Below are positions 25,736 through 34,692 of a DNA stretch of 50,425 nt, piece after piece. This DNA comes from Microthrixaceae bacterium. Its GTDB lineage: Bacteria; Actinomycetota; Acidimicrobiia; Acidimicrobiales; Microtrichaceae. The notes beneath the pieces were generated by a model. That model was not told the origin of the DNA, did no database searches, and saw nothing but the letters and a program-made list of their open reading frames with translations. The DNA lies in NCBI GenBank assembly GCA_023957975.1, contig JAMLGM010000013.1, forward strand, positions 1 to 50,425. The letters are read 5' to 3'. Positions within the stretch are counted from its first letter, which is position 1; each line of letters begins with the position of its first letter. The position numbers were made by a program, and so were the translations under genes.

Positions 25736-27715
25736 GTGATCACCGTCTCCGGCATCGCCAAGGCTCATGGCAACCGAACCCTGTTTTCCGATGTCACGTT
25801 TCGGCTGCTGCCGGGGCGTCGCATCGCCTTGGTGGGCGGTAACGGTGTTGGAAAGACCACGCTGCTCGAGATCGTCGTAGGCCTCCAGGATGCCGACGGG
25901 GGCGAGGTTCACCGAACCAAGGGGTTGCGGGTCGGCTACCTCCCCCAGGAGGTGCTGGCGGAAAACGCCGGGTCCGTGCTTGATGAGGTGTTGTCGGGCG
26001 CCGACCACATTCGTGACCTCGAAGCCGAACTCGGCGGGCTGCTCGACACCATCGCCGCGGCGGAGGGATCGGAACGCGACCGGGCGTTGGACTCCTACGG
26101 CGAGCTGCAGTCTCGATTCGAACAACTCGGGGGCTACGGGCTCGAGTCGGAGGCTCGGCGCATCCTGTCCGGTCTCGGCTTCGCCGACACCGACGCGGAT
26201 CGCCCGTTTCGCGAACTCTCGGGCGGATGGAGGATGCGGGCCGCGCTTGCCCGGCTGATGCTGTCGCGTCCCGAGGTGCTCGTACTCGATGAACCGACCA
26301 ACCACCTCGACACCGACTCCATTGCATGGCTTGAGACTCAACTCGCCGGCTACGAGGGAGCGATCCTGTTCGTGAGCCACGACCGCGACTTCATCGACGC
26401 CGTTGCCGAGCGGGTCATCGAGGTGATCGGTGGCGGCGCGACCGAGTACGTCGGTGGGTTTGCGGAATTCGTGGTGCAACGCTCCGAGCGGGTTGCGCAG
26501 CTTCGTGCCGCTCAGGCTCAACAACAACGACAGTTCGACCAGGCGAATCGTTTCATCGAACGCTTTCGTTACAAGGCGACCAAGGCCCGAGCGGTGCAGA
26601 GCCGGATCAAGGCGCTGGAAAAAATCGAGAAAATCGAACTGCCGGACCATCGCCAGATCGTCGCCAAGTTCTCGTTCCCGGAACCTCGTCGCAGCTCGCG
26701 AGTCGTGGCCGAGCTCGCTGGAGTGTCGGTGGGCTACGGCGGCGAGGAGGTGCTCACCGGGGTCGACCTCGTCGTCGAGCGTGGCGAAAAGATCGCCCTC
26801 GTCGGCCCGAACGGGGCGGGGAAGTCCACGTTGCTGAAGCTTCTGATGGGCGAGCTCGAGGCGTCCGCCGGCACGCTGCAGATGGGCAACAACGTCGACA
26901 TCGCCTATTTCGCCCAACACCAGGTCGAATCGCTCGATCTCACGCGTACGGTCGCCATGGAATTCACGGCTCAGGTCGGGAACCAACAGCCCAAGAATCG
27001 CAACTTGCGCACGGTGTTGGGGGCCTTCGGATTTCCGGGCGAGTCGGCAGATCGGCTCGTCGGCGACCTGAGCGGAGGTGAACGCACCCGCCTGGCCCTG
27101 GCGATCTGCATGACCAACCCGGTGAACCTGCTCATCCTCGACGAGCCGACGAACCACCTCGACCTACCGAGCTGCGACGTGTTGGAGGACGCGCTCAGCG
27201 CCTACCCGGGAACGGTGCTGCTGGTCAGCCACGACCGATATCTGATCCGCTCGGTCGCGCAGGATCTGCTCGAGGTGCGCAATGGTTCGGTGCGGCGGCA
27301 TCACGGCGTCGACGAGGCCGTGTTGACCCCGTCCTTTGCCGGAGGAACCGCCGCGGCGTCGCCGACCAAGAGCGACCCGGCACCATCGAAGCCAACGGCC
27401 GTGGCAAAACCGGCCGCTGAGCGGACGCCGGACAAACAGCGGCGGTCATCGGGTTCGAACGAAACCAATCGGGACCATCAGCGGCGCAAAGAGCTACGCA
27501 AGACCGTGGCGAGGCTCGAACGCGAACTCCACTCGGCCGAGGCCAAGGTCGCGGAGTTGAACCGAGAACTGAGCGATCCGGCCGTGTACGGCGACCACGA
27601 ACGTGCCACCGAACTCGCCGAGGTGTTCGGAGCGGCGAAGGACCGCTCCGCCGAGCTGATGGAGAAGTGGGAGCGAGCGGCGTCGGAACTGGAATCGTTG
27701 GACCCGGCACGATGA
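25736..27715 (+). CDS. ABC-F family ATPase (Uup/EttA-like ribosome-associated factor)
   Basis: A 659-residue soluble twin-ATPase. The first cassette has GGNGVGKTTL, LSGGWRMRAALARL and VLVLDEPTNHLD; the second has GPNGAGKSTL, LSGGERTRLALA and LLILDEPTNHLD. The P-site tRNA interaction linker between them (FIERFRYKATKARAVQSRIKALEKI region) is typical of ABC-F proteins. After a Pro/Ala/Lys-rich spacer, a C-terminal coiled coil (TVARLERELHSAEAKVAELN) resembles the Uup DNA/RNA-binding domain. Such proteins act on stalled ribosomes, or protect them from antibiotics in resistance subtypes; this looks like a housekeeping type. Confidence 0.94.
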   Translation: MITVSGIAKAHGNRTLFSDVTFRLLPGRRIALVGGNGVGKTTLLEIVVGLQDADGGEVHRTKGLRVGYLPQEVLAENAGSVLDEVLSGADHIRDLEAELGGLLDTIAAAEGSERDRALDSYGELQSRFEQLGGYGLESEARRILSGLGFADTDADRPFRELSGGWRMRAALARLMLSRPEVLVLDEPTNHLDTDSIAWLETQLAGYEGAILFVSHDRDFIDAVAERVIEVIGGGATEYVGGFAEFVVQRSERVAQLRAAQAQQQRQFDQANRFIERFRYKATKARAVQSRIKALEKIEKIELPDHRQIVAKFSFPEPRRSSRVVAELAGVSVGYGGEEVLTGVDLVVERGEKIALVGPNGAGKSTLLKLLMGELEASAGTLQMGNNVDIAYFAQHQVESLDLTRTVAMEFTAQVGNQQPKNRNLRTVLGAFGFPGESADRLVGDLSGGERTRLALAICMTNPVNLLILDEPTNHLDLPSCDVLEDALSAYPGTVLLVSHDRYLIRSVAQDLLEVRNGSVRRHHGVDEAVLTPSFAGGTAAASPTKSDPAPSKPTAVAKPAAERTPDKQRRSSGSNETNRDHQRRKELRKTVARLERELHSAEAKVAELNRELSDPAVYGDHERATELAEVFGAAKDRSAELMEKWERAASELESLDPAR

Positions 27716-27764
27716 GTTCGTCGACGTCCGGGGAGGTATCGGTGATGTGGGCGACAACAAACGG

Positions 27765-27801
27765 GCCGAAATCCTCATTGAACCACCGAGTCGATTTCGG
27801 C
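27765..27801. repeat. 9-bp inverted repeat upstream of the nucleotidyltransferase gene
   Basis: GCCGAAATC (27765-27773) and GATTTCGGC (27793-27801) are perfect complements separated by 19 nt. It could be a leader structure or a bipartite operator for the cassette starting at 27848. No T-run follows. Confidence 0.4.
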
Positions 27802-27847
27802 ACGTTCTGTGCGTCAAGTGTTCACAGCGCAGCATGAGGAGCGGCGG

Positions 27848-28615
27848 ATGAAGGTAGTCATACTTGCTGGTGGTGTCGGGAGCCGGCTCAGCGAAGAGAC
27901 CGACGTGCGGCCCAAGCCGATGGTCGAGATCGGACATCGACCGATCCTGTGGCACATCATGAAGCACTACAGCTCGTACGGGTTCAACGACTTCGTGATC
28001 TGTCTGGGCTACAAGGGCGAGTACATCAAGCGGTACTTCTCCGATTCGTTGGCGTTGGCCTCGGACATGACCATCGACTTCGGGGAAGGTACGGTCGAGG
28101 CCCACGAGACCGTCCGTGACGACTGGCGTGTCACCCTCGTCGACACGGGCCAGCACACCGAAACCGCAGGGCGGATCTCCCAGATCAAGAAGTACGTCGA
28201 CGACGGACCGTTCCTCATGACCTACGGCGACGGGGTCTCCGACGTCGACCTCGAGGCCCTCGTCAAGTTCCACGAGGCCCACGGCAACCTCGCGACGGTC
28301 ACCGCCGTGCATCCGACCGCCCGCTTCGGTGCGCTGGCGATCGAGGGCGACCAGGTGGTCCGCTTCGACGAGAAGCCCCAAACCGAGGAGGGTTGGATCA
28401 ACGGTGGATTCTTCGTGCTCGAGCCCGAGATCTTCGACTACATCCCCGGAGATGTCGACTGGGCCCGCGAGCCGATGGAACGACTTGCGGCCGCCGGAGA
28501 ATTGAATGCGTACCGCCACGACGGTTTTTGGCAGTGCATGGATACCCTTCGAGACAAGATCTATTTGCAGGGTCTTTGGGACAAGGGCGGAGCGCCCTGG
28601 AAAATCTGGAGCTGA
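27848..28615 (+). CDS. rfbF: Glucose-1-phosphate cytidylyltransferase
   Basis: A 255-residue sugar nucleotidyltransferase that makes CDP-glucose from CTP and glucose-1-phosphate, the first step of CDP-deoxysugar and related pathways. LAGGVGSRLSEETDVRPKPM holds the nucleotide-binding signature with the RfbF-specific S-R-L-x-E-E-T, then IGHRPILWHIMKHYSSYGF, VICLGYKGEYIKRYF, and FLMTYGDGVSDVD with the metal-binding Asp. ATG 27848 follows GAGGAG. It is the first gene of a plus-strand cassette. The usual partner, CDP-glucose 4,6-dehydratase (RfbG), does not follow. Confidence 0.95.
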   Translation: MKVVILAGGVGSRLSEETDVRPKPMVEIGHRPILWHIMKHYSSYGFNDFVICLGYKGEYIKRYFSDSLALASDMTIDFGEGTVEAHETVRDDWRVTLVDTGQHTETAGRISQIKKYVDDGPFLMTYGDGVSDVDLEALVKFHEAHGNLATVTAVHPTARFGALAIEGDQVVRFDEKPQTEEGWINGGFFVLEPEIFDYIPGDVDWAREPMERLAAAGELNAYRHDGFWQCMDTLRDKIYLQGLWDKGGAPWKIWS

Positions 28616-28665
28616 GCGGTTCGAACATTCGCGACGACCGCTCGATCGAAAGGCAAGACAAACGA

Positions 28666-29688
28666 ATGAAGGTTCTCCTGACCGGAGCCGAGGGTTATAT
28701 CGGCGTGCGTATGGGTCACTATCTGCTTGAGCGTGGCCACGACGTCACGGGTATCGACAGCGGATTCCATCGGGTGGGGTGGCTCTACAACACCGATGAG
28801 CGGCGTCCCGCCATGCTCACCAAGGACACCCGCGACATCCAACTCGACGACCTGCGTGGTTACGAGGCCGTGGTGCACCTCGCTGAGGTGTCAAACGATC
28901 CGGTCGGCGAGCTGAACGGCGACGTCACCTACAAGATCAACCATGAGGGCAGCCTGCGCCTTGCCAAATTGGCGAAGGAAGCCGGTGTTGAGCGCTTCGT
29001 CCACATGAGTTCGTGTTCGGTGTACGGCGCTTCTGGCGAACGGCCCTCGAAGGAGGGCGACCCGGTCGGTGGGCTCACGGCTTATGCCAAGTGCAAGGTC
29101 CTCATCGAACAGGAGGTGTCGCCACTCGCTGATGACAACTTCTCGCCGACGTTCATGCGAAACGCCACAGCGTATGGTGCCTCTCCGCGCCAACGCTTCG
29201 ACCTCGTGGTCAACGACCTGGCGGCGAGCGCGTATCTCTACAAAGAGATCCGCATGGCCTCCGACGGCACTCCGTGGCGCCCGTTCGTGCACATCCTCGA
29301 CATCTCCCACGCCGTGGCCTGCACCCTCGAGGCGCCCCGCGACGTGATCCACAACGAGATCTTCAACGTCGGCAACGACCGTTCGAACTATCAGGTCCGC
29401 CAGATCGCCGAAATCATCGGAAGCCTCATTCCCGGGTGCGAGCTGATCTTCGGTGATTCCAGCGCCGACAAGCGAAACTACCGGGCCGACTTCACGAAGA
29501 TCCACGAACAACTCCCTGGTTTCGAATGCGCGTGGGACGTCGAGCGTGGGGCCAAGGAACTCATCGAGATCTTCGACCGGATCGGCTTCGACGAAGAGAT
29601 GTACCGATTCCGTGGTCACACCCGAATCAAGCAGATCAAGCATCTGATCGACACGGGTCAGATCGACGACGACTTCTTCTGGCGCTGA
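28666..29688 (+). CDS. NAD-dependent epimerase/dehydratase, CDP-sugar cassette
   Basis: A 340-residue extended SDR. LLTGAEGYIGVRMGHYL is the cofactor loop, MSSCSVYGASG holds the catalytic Ser and YAKCKVLIEQE the Tyr/Lys pair. A conserved ATAYG.SPR segment (FMRNATAYGASPRQRFDLVVNDL) follows. Position directly after RfbF suggests a CDP-sugar substrate; it may epimerise, dehydrate or reduce it. It resembles the epimerase partners seen next to RfbF/RfbC-like/SAF genes rather than RfbG itself. The ATG at 28666 is 50 bp after the RfbF stop. Confidence 0.88.
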   Translation: MKVLLTGAEGYIGVRMGHYLLERGHDVTGIDSGFHRVGWLYNTDERRPAMLTKDTRDIQLDDLRGYEAVVHLAEVSNDPVGELNGDVTYKINHEGSLRLAKLAKEAGVERFVHMSSCSVYGASGERPSKEGDPVGGLTAYAKCKVLIEQEVSPLADDNFSPTFMRNATAYGASPRQRFDLVVNDLAASAYLYKEIRMASDGTPWRPFVHILDISHAVACTLEAPRDVIHNEIFNVGNDRSNYQVRQIAEIIGSLIPGCELIFGDSSADKRNYRADFTKIHEQLPGFECAWDVERGAKELIEIFDRIGFDEEMYRFRGHTRIKQIKHLIDTGQIDDDFFWR

Positions 29689-29698
29689 GCTCGCTGTC

Positions 29699-30247
29699 AT
29701 GAAGTTCACCGAACTCGGCGTCGCCGGCGCCTTTTACATCGAACTCGAACCGAACGTCGACGATCGCGGATCGTTCTCGCGTGCCTGGTGCGCCCAGGAA
29801 CTGCGCGAGCACGGTGCGGTGGGTGAGATCGCGCAGATGAATCTGTCGACGAATCACCGTCGTGGCACGATTCGCGGGCTGCACGTGCAGAACCCTCCCC
29901 ACGGTGAGGCGAAGTTCTTCCGCTGCCTCGCCGCAGCGAGCTATCACGTCATCGCCGATGTCCGACCGGACTCGCCGACCTACGGCGCCTGGGCAGGCGT
30001 TGAGCTGTCGGCCGAGCGATTCGACGCGCTGTATGTGCCGCCGTATTGCGCGAAGGGCTATCAGGCACTGGCGGACGACACCGCTGTCCTCTACGCCGTG
30101 TCGAGTCCCTACACCCCAGGGGCGGAGACGGGACTTCGCTACGACGATCCCGCGTTCGGGATCACATGGCCGATCACCGATGGCGTGATCGTGTCGGACA
30201 AGGACCGGGCCTGGCCCGATGTACAGCTCGAACGGAGTAAATCATGA
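29699..30247 (+). CDS. rfbC: dTDP-4-dehydrorhamnose 3,5-epimerase-like protein
   Basis: A 182-residue cupin of the RmlC family, which epimerises 4-keto-deoxysugar nucleotides at C3 and/or C5. VDDRGSFSRAWCAQEL, QMNLSTNHRRGTIRGLHVQNPPHGEAKFFRC (the active-site His is in RGLHVQ) and YVPPYCAKGYQALADDTAVLYAVSS fit the fold. WPITD near the end matches the family's WP.... motif. Because RfbF is the cassette's nucleotidyltransferase, the substrate here may be a CDP-keto sugar rather than dTDP-rhamnose precursor. The stop overlaps the next ATG by 4 bp. Confidence 0.88.
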   Translation: MKFTELGVAGAFYIELEPNVDDRGSFSRAWCAQELREHGAVGEIAQMNLSTNHRRGTIRGLHVQNPPHGEAKFFRCLAAASYHVIADVRPDSPTYGAWAGVELSAERFDALYVPPYCAKGYQALADDTAVLYAVSSPYTPGAETGLRYDDPAFGITWPITDGVIVSDKDRAWPDVQLERSKS

Positions 30248-31539
30248 TCATCGTCGACACCGCACTGCACAAGCGCCAGGAGGCGGGGGACCCCGTCCGG
30301 GTGGGGCTCATCGGATCCGGGTTCGCCGGCCAGGGGTTCGTCGACCAGGTGATGGATCACACCCCTGGTATGACGATCTCGGTGGTGGCGAACCGCACGC
30401 TCGCAGGAGCTGCACAGGCGTTCAGCCAGATCGGCATTCACGACGTCGACGTCGTGTCGACACAGGCCGAACTCGACAGCTCGATCGCCGCTCGTCGACC
30501 GGCGATCACCGACGATCCGTCGCTCGTGTACGAGAACGGTCAGGTTGAGGCGGTCGTCGAGGCGACCGGCGAAATCGAGTTCGGTGCCCACAACGCGGTG
30601 GGAGCGATCGCGAACGGCAAGCACCTCGTGCTCCTCAACGCCGAACTCGACTGCACGCTCGGTCCCATTCTCAAGAAGCGAGCCGACAGCGCTGGGGTCG
30701 TGTTCACCGACGCTGACGGCGATCAGCCGGGCGTTTTGATGAACCTTGCCCGCGAGGCCGAGATGATGGGGTTCACCCCGGTCGTCTACGGCAACATCAA
30801 GTCGTTGCTCGACCATCGTCGTACCCCCGAGACACAGGCCGGGTTCGCCGCCAACGTCTTCCAACGCCCGAAGCACATCACCAGCTTCGCCGACGGAACC
30901 AAGATCGCTGCCGAGATGGCGTGCGTCGCCAACGCGACCGGGTTCGGTGTCAGCGAGCGGGGAATGGAGGGCCCGAGTTGTTCCCGGGTTGAGGAAGCCG
31001 TGAACCTGTTCCCGGCAGAGAAGCTCTACGCCGAGGGTACCGGCATCGTCGACTACATTCTCGGCGCTGAACCGAGCTTCGGTGTCTTCGTGCTCGCACA
31101 CAGCAACTCGTGGCTGCACGAGCGGTACATGAAGATCTACAAGATGGGTGACGGGCCGATCTACACCTTCTACCGCCCGTATCACCTCAGCCCGCTCGAG
31201 ACCCCGCTGACCGTCGCCCGTGCTGTGCTGTTCAACGATGCGACGATCACGCCGAAGGGTGCTCCGGTCACCGACGTGGTCGCCCTTGCGAAGTTTGACC
31301 TTTCCGCCGGTACCGTCCTCGACGGAGTCGGAGGGTTCGCCTCCTACGGGGTCATGGAGAACTCCCCCACCGCACGGTCGCAGAATCTCCTGCCGATGGG
31401 CCTGAGCGATGGCGCCGTGCTCAAACGCGACGTCGCTCAGGACACTCCGTTGACCTTCGACGACGTCGACGTGCCAGCGGGCCGGCTGTGCGACGAGTTG
31501 TGGCGTGAACAGTGTGAGGCATTTCCCACGATCGCATGA
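30244..31539 (+). CDS. Homoserine dehydrogenase-like oxidoreductase with a C-terminal SAF domain
   Basis: A 431-residue NAD(P)-dependent oxidoreductase. The Rossmann loop GLIGSGFAGQGFVDQV lies near residue 20, followed by VEAVVEATGEIEFGAH and the conserved DADGDQPGVLMNL. A SAF (sialic acid synthase/antifreeze-like) domain forms the end: LSAGTVLDGVGGFASYG ... KRDVAQDTPLTFDDVDVP. Proteins of this design are annotated as predicted homoserine dehydrogenases but recur in polysaccharide loci next to RfbF and RfbC-like genes, so a sugar-nucleotide role is more likely here. ATGA overlap with the preceding gene. Confidence 0.85.
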   Translation: MIIVDTALHKRQEAGDPVRVGLIGSGFAGQGFVDQVMDHTPGMTISVVANRTLAGAAQAFSQIGIHDVDVVSTQAELDSSIAARRPAITDDPSLVYENGQVEAVVEATGEIEFGAHNAVGAIANGKHLVLLNAELDCTLGPILKKRADSAGVVFTDADGDQPGVLMNLAREAEMMGFTPVVYGNIKSLLDHRRTPETQAGFAANVFQRPKHITSFADGTKIAAEMACVANATGFGVSERGMEGPSCSRVEEAVNLFPAEKLYAEGTGIVDYILGAEPSFGVFVLAHSNSWLHERYMKIYKMGDGPIYTFYRPYHLSPLETPLTVARAVLFNDATITPKGAPVTDVVALAKFDLSAGTVLDGVGGFASYGVMENSPTARSQNLLPMGLSDGAVLKRDVAQDTPLTFDDVDVPAGRLCDELWREQCEAFPTIA

Positions 31540-31561
31540 GGTGATCGCCGCGCCTGGAGCG

Positions 31562-31567
31562 TAAACT
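31562..31567 (+). promoter_or_regulatory. Candidate -10 box between the CDP-sugar cassette and the glycosyltransferase genes
   Basis: TAAACT, 52 nt before the ATG at 31619, in the 79-bp gap after the SAF-oxidoreductase stop. No -35 stands out. It could give the glycosyltransferase genes an internal promoter. Confidence 0.3.
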
Positions 31568-31618
31568 CACGGACGTCTCTGTTGGCTGCCCGAGTCCAGG
31601 CGATGTGGAGAAATGGCG

Positions 31619-32674
31619 ATGCATGACTTGACGCATCAGCTTGGGTCGCCAGGCGCTGGCTCGCGGTCGCTTCGCCATCGGGTCGTGTTCGTGTGCCGCA
31701 ATCCGGAACGGTGGCCGGATCTGTTCGACGGGTCATCGTGGCCGGCCACCCTCGACGGGCAGCACGAACGTGTCGTGACCCACGAAGATCTCGCGATCGT
31801 GCAGAGCGCGGTGGTCTTGGCGGGCTTGGGCTACGAAGTTGAATTGTGCGCCGAGTTCCAGCCTGATGCGATCAATGTCGTGAGCAGTGTCGACCTGCGG
31901 ATCTCGGATCGCACCGCCCACGCTTTCGTCGTCGCGTTCCGCGCCGATTGGGCGCGGCCGATTCTTGGCGATCTGACGCTCACCATGAACGAGACCATCG
32001 CCACTCGGCCGACCGAGTTCGCTCTACCTCACTGGACGCAAACGGGACTGGTGAGGCGCGATCCCGATCGGCCGAGTCGAGTTGAGAATCTCGTGTTCAA
32101 AGGCGATCTCGTGAACCTCGACGCCCGGTTTCGAAGCGACTCGTTCGGCCGGGAACTCGCCCGTCGCGACATCCGGTTCCGCTGCGACGTTTTTGACCAT
32201 GCCACACAAACGAGCGGCTGGAATGACTACCGAGACGTCGACGCGGTGCTGGCCGTGCGAGACATCCCCCCGACCGAAACCGCTACCAAGCCGGCCAGCA
32301 AACTGATCAACTCCTGGGCGGCTGGGGTCGTGGCGATCCTCGGCAACGAGCCTGCCTATCGCGAGCTGCGACGCCATGACCTCGATTATTTCGAGGTTTC
32401 CACACCCCAACAGGCGCTCGATGCGTTGGATCGGCTCAACAGAAATCCGAGGTTCTATGACGCTGTCGTTGGCCAAGGCCGCATTCGTGCTGCGGACTAC
32501 ACCAACGAGCGCACTGCCGAGCGTTGGATGGCGTTGCTCAACGGCGTGGTGGCGGATGCGTTCGAGCGGTGGTTGGCTGAAAATCCGTTGCATCGCACGG
32601 CGCGGCACGCCGTGCGAGCGGTGGGTCAGCGCGTCGAGAACGCGGTCTTTCGACGGCGTCAGGCGACGCGGTGA
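31619..32674 (+). CDS. Putative glycosyltransferase, GT-B-like
   Basis: A 351-residue protein weakly resembling group 1 glycosyltransferases. RHRVVFVCRNPERWPDLF begins the N-terminal domain. The C-terminal half has DVDAVLAVRDIPPTETATKPASKLINSWAAGVVAILGNEPAYREL, which fits the donor-binding segment where GT-B enzymes select a nucleotide sugar (P-x-K-x-x-N/E pattern), and ends in a basic helix. The family is not certain. GGAG lies 8 nt before ATG 31619, so I prefer it over ATG 31613. It lies between the CDP-sugar cassette and two GT2 genes. Confidence 0.65.
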   Translation: MHDLTHQLGSPGAGSRSLRHRVVFVCRNPERWPDLFDGSSWPATLDGQHERVVTHEDLAIVQSAVVLAGLGYEVELCAEFQPDAINVVSSVDLRISDRTAHAFVVAFRADWARPILGDLTLTMNETIATRPTEFALPHWTQTGLVRRDPDRPSRVENLVFKGDLVNLDARFRSDSFGRELARRDIRFRCDVFDHATQTSGWNDYRDVDAVLAVRDIPPTETATKPASKLINSWAAGVVAILGNEPAYRELRRHDLDYFEVSTPQQALDALDRLNRNPRFYDAVVGQGRIRAADYTNERTAERWMALLNGVVADAFERWLAENPLHRTARHAVRAVGQRVENAVFRRRQATR

Positions 32675-32788
32675 GCGACACTAGGTCGAACGGCCGGTGC
32701 GGATGAGCCGGACAGCACTTATTTGTCGGCGCTGAACGCCGACAGCATTGGTAGAGCGATTGACCGGAGCCGGAGGAGCGCAGCAACC

Positions 32789-33766
32789 ATGACCCCGAGG
32801 GTCACCATCTTCATTCCAACCTATGAACGAGCGGCCTACCTGCGCGACGCTATCGATTCGGCGTTGGCGCAGACGATGCCGGACTTCGAGCTGTTGATCG
32901 GCGACAACAGTCGAACCGATGGCACCGAGGAGGTCGTTCGGACCTACGACGACCCGCGGATTCGCTATGTCCGCCACCCGGAGAACCTCGGCCAGCAGGG
33001 CAACTGGTTGTGGCTGATCGAGAACGCCTCGGCGCCGTTCGTCGCGTCGCTGCACGACGATGATGTCTGGTGTCCCGACTTTTTGGCGGATCTGTTGCCG
33101 GTCATCGAAGCCGATGAGTCCGTTTCCATGGTGTTTTCCGATTATGACCTGATCGACGGTGAGGGTTCAGTGTTGACCGAGGAGACCGCCGAGCTCCGCG
33201 AGCGCTCTCACCGAGACCGCTTGCCCGCCGGCCGCCTGGACATCGACCTCGCCGGGGCACTTCGTCTGATTGCGGTGTGGAACGCTCCGCAGCCCGCCTA
33301 TTGCGCGATCCTGCGCCGGACGGCAGTGCTCGACTGCGAGTTCCCGCCGGAAATCGACCCGGTGTATGACATCTGGCTGTCCTACCAAATCGCCCGACGC
33401 AGCGAATCGTTCGCCTACGTCCCCGGGGTTCACACGCTGTACCGGTGGCACGGCGGTTCCTCGACCACCGTCGGTTGGGCCCCTCAGGAGGACGAGATCT
33501 TCTCCAGAATCATCGTCGAGAACCATGGGCTCGGTCCGGTGATCGAGGAAATCGAGCGGTACTGGTCGTTCATCCGTTGGGGGCGGGGAGTGCGCATGAT
33601 GGAAGACCGCTCGCAATGTGCCGAATCCCGGCGCACGCTCCGGGCAGCGGCGCCGCGGCTTGATCCGGCTCGGAAAGTGTTGGCGACCGCCGCGAGCCGT
33701 TCCCCGCACATGTGGAACGGTTTGAGCGCATTGCGCTCCCGATCGCGACAGATTCGGTCACGATGA
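32789..33766 (+). CDS. Glycosyltransferase family 2
   Basis: A 325-residue GT-A enzyme: RVTIFIPTYERAAYLRDAIDSAL, LLIGDNSRTDGTEEVV, GNWLWLIENASAPFVASLHDDDVW with the DDD metal site, and a C-terminal half with WLSYQIARRSESFAYVP. It transfers one sugar residue to the growing repeat unit; donor unknown. ATG 32789 follows GGAGGAG. The stop overlaps the next gene's ATG (ATGA). Confidence 0.9.
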   Translation: MTPRVTIFIPTYERAAYLRDAIDSALAQTMPDFELLIGDNSRTDGTEEVVRTYDDPRIRYVRHPENLGQQGNWLWLIENASAPFVASLHDDDVWCPDFLADLLPVIEADESVSMVFSDYDLIDGEGSVLTEETAELRERSHRDRLPAGRLDIDLAGALRLIAVWNAPQPAYCAILRRTAVLDCEFPPEIDPVYDIWLSYQIARRSESFAYVPGVHTLYRWHGGSSTTVGWAPQEDEIFSRIIVENHGLGPVIEEIERYWSFIRWGRGVRMMEDRSQCAESRRTLRAAAPRLDPARKVLATAASRSPHMWNGLSALRSRSRQIRSR

Positions 33767-34692
33767 TTGGGGCTGTCGAGCCACGGCGAGTCGTGGTGTC
33801 GATCTGTACGTACCGGCGTAACGAACCCCTGCGACGGCTCCTCGGTGCGCTCGCCGCACAGGCCAATTCGATCGAGACCATGACCGTCGGTGTGTCGATC
33901 ATCGACGACAGCCCCGAAGCGGGCGCTCGAAGCGTCGTGTCGCAATTCGAGGGGCGATTCTCCGGAGGGATCGGTTACACCTCGACGGCTTCGGGCAATA
34001 TCTCCACGGCGAGGAACGCAGCGATCGCCACCGCGCTCGACATGGATGCCGACTGGGTGATGTTCATCGACGATGACTGTCTTCCCCACGAACGCTGGAT
34101 CGAGATCATGGCGTCGACACAGCAGCGAACCGGTGCCGACCTGGTCACCGGGCCCGTGGAAGATATCGCTCCCCCGAACGCCCCGGCATGGCTGACGCAA
34201 CAACCGTTTCTCAACCTCATCGCGCAGTACACCGATGGCGAGGAGCCGCCTTACGGGACGACGGCCAACGTGTTCATCTCGGCAGCGTGGTTGCGAGCCC
34301 ATCCCGACGTGCGGTTTCGCTCGCAACTCGGAGAACTCGGTGGCGAGGACATGGTGTGGTTCGACACGGCGCGATCGGCGGGGATCGTTCACCGCTACAG
34401 CCTGCATGCACCGGTGTACGAACAGGTCCCGCTCGAGCGGTGTCGTTTCGGATACCAACTGCGCAACAAGCTGTGGTTCGGCAACACGATGTACGTCACG
34501 TCGTCGCATCGCGGAGAGGCGCCGAATCGCCTGCTGTTACGCGGCATCAAGTATCTGGTGAACGGTTTTGCCATGCCGTTGCGTCGCATCGTCCGACGTG
34601 AGGACCCCCACCTTCGCTATTCCCTGGCAACCATCTGCATCGGCGTCGGGCTGGTCGGCGGGCGGTTCGGCCTACGGGTGAAACACCACTGA
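33763..34692 (+). CDS. Glycosyltransferase family 2
   Basis: A 309-residue GT-A enzyme. RRVVVSICTYRRNEPLRRLLGAL starts the nucleotide-binding domain, ISTARNAAIATALDMDADWVMFIDDDCLP holds the DDD site, and GELGGEDMVWFDTA is the acceptor motif. A basic, hydrophobic C-terminus (KYLVNGFAMPLRRIVRRE) suggests membrane attachment. It begins inside the previous gene's stop (ATGA), and its own stop overlaps the next ATG by one base (TGATG). Confidence 0.9.
   Translation: MIGAVEPRRVVVSICTYRRNEPLRRLLGALAAQANSIETMTVGVSIIDDSPEAGARSVVSQFEGRFSGGIGYTSTASGNISTARNAAIATALDMDADWVMFIDDDCLPHERWIEIMASTQQRTGADLVTGPVEDIAPPNAPAWLTQQPFLNLIAQYTDGEEPPYGTTANVFISAAWLRAHPDVRFRSQLGELGGEDMVWFDTARSAGIVHRYSLHAPVYEQVPLERCRFGYQLRNKLWFGNTMYVTSSHRGEAPNRLLLRGIKYLVNGFAMPLRRIVRREDPHLRYSLATICIGVGLVGGRFGLRVKHH

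Noticed and set aside
25676..27157. Minus-strand open frame of 493 codons
   Set aside because: Antisense to the ABC-F gene, which has all ATPase motifs; the minus frame has none.
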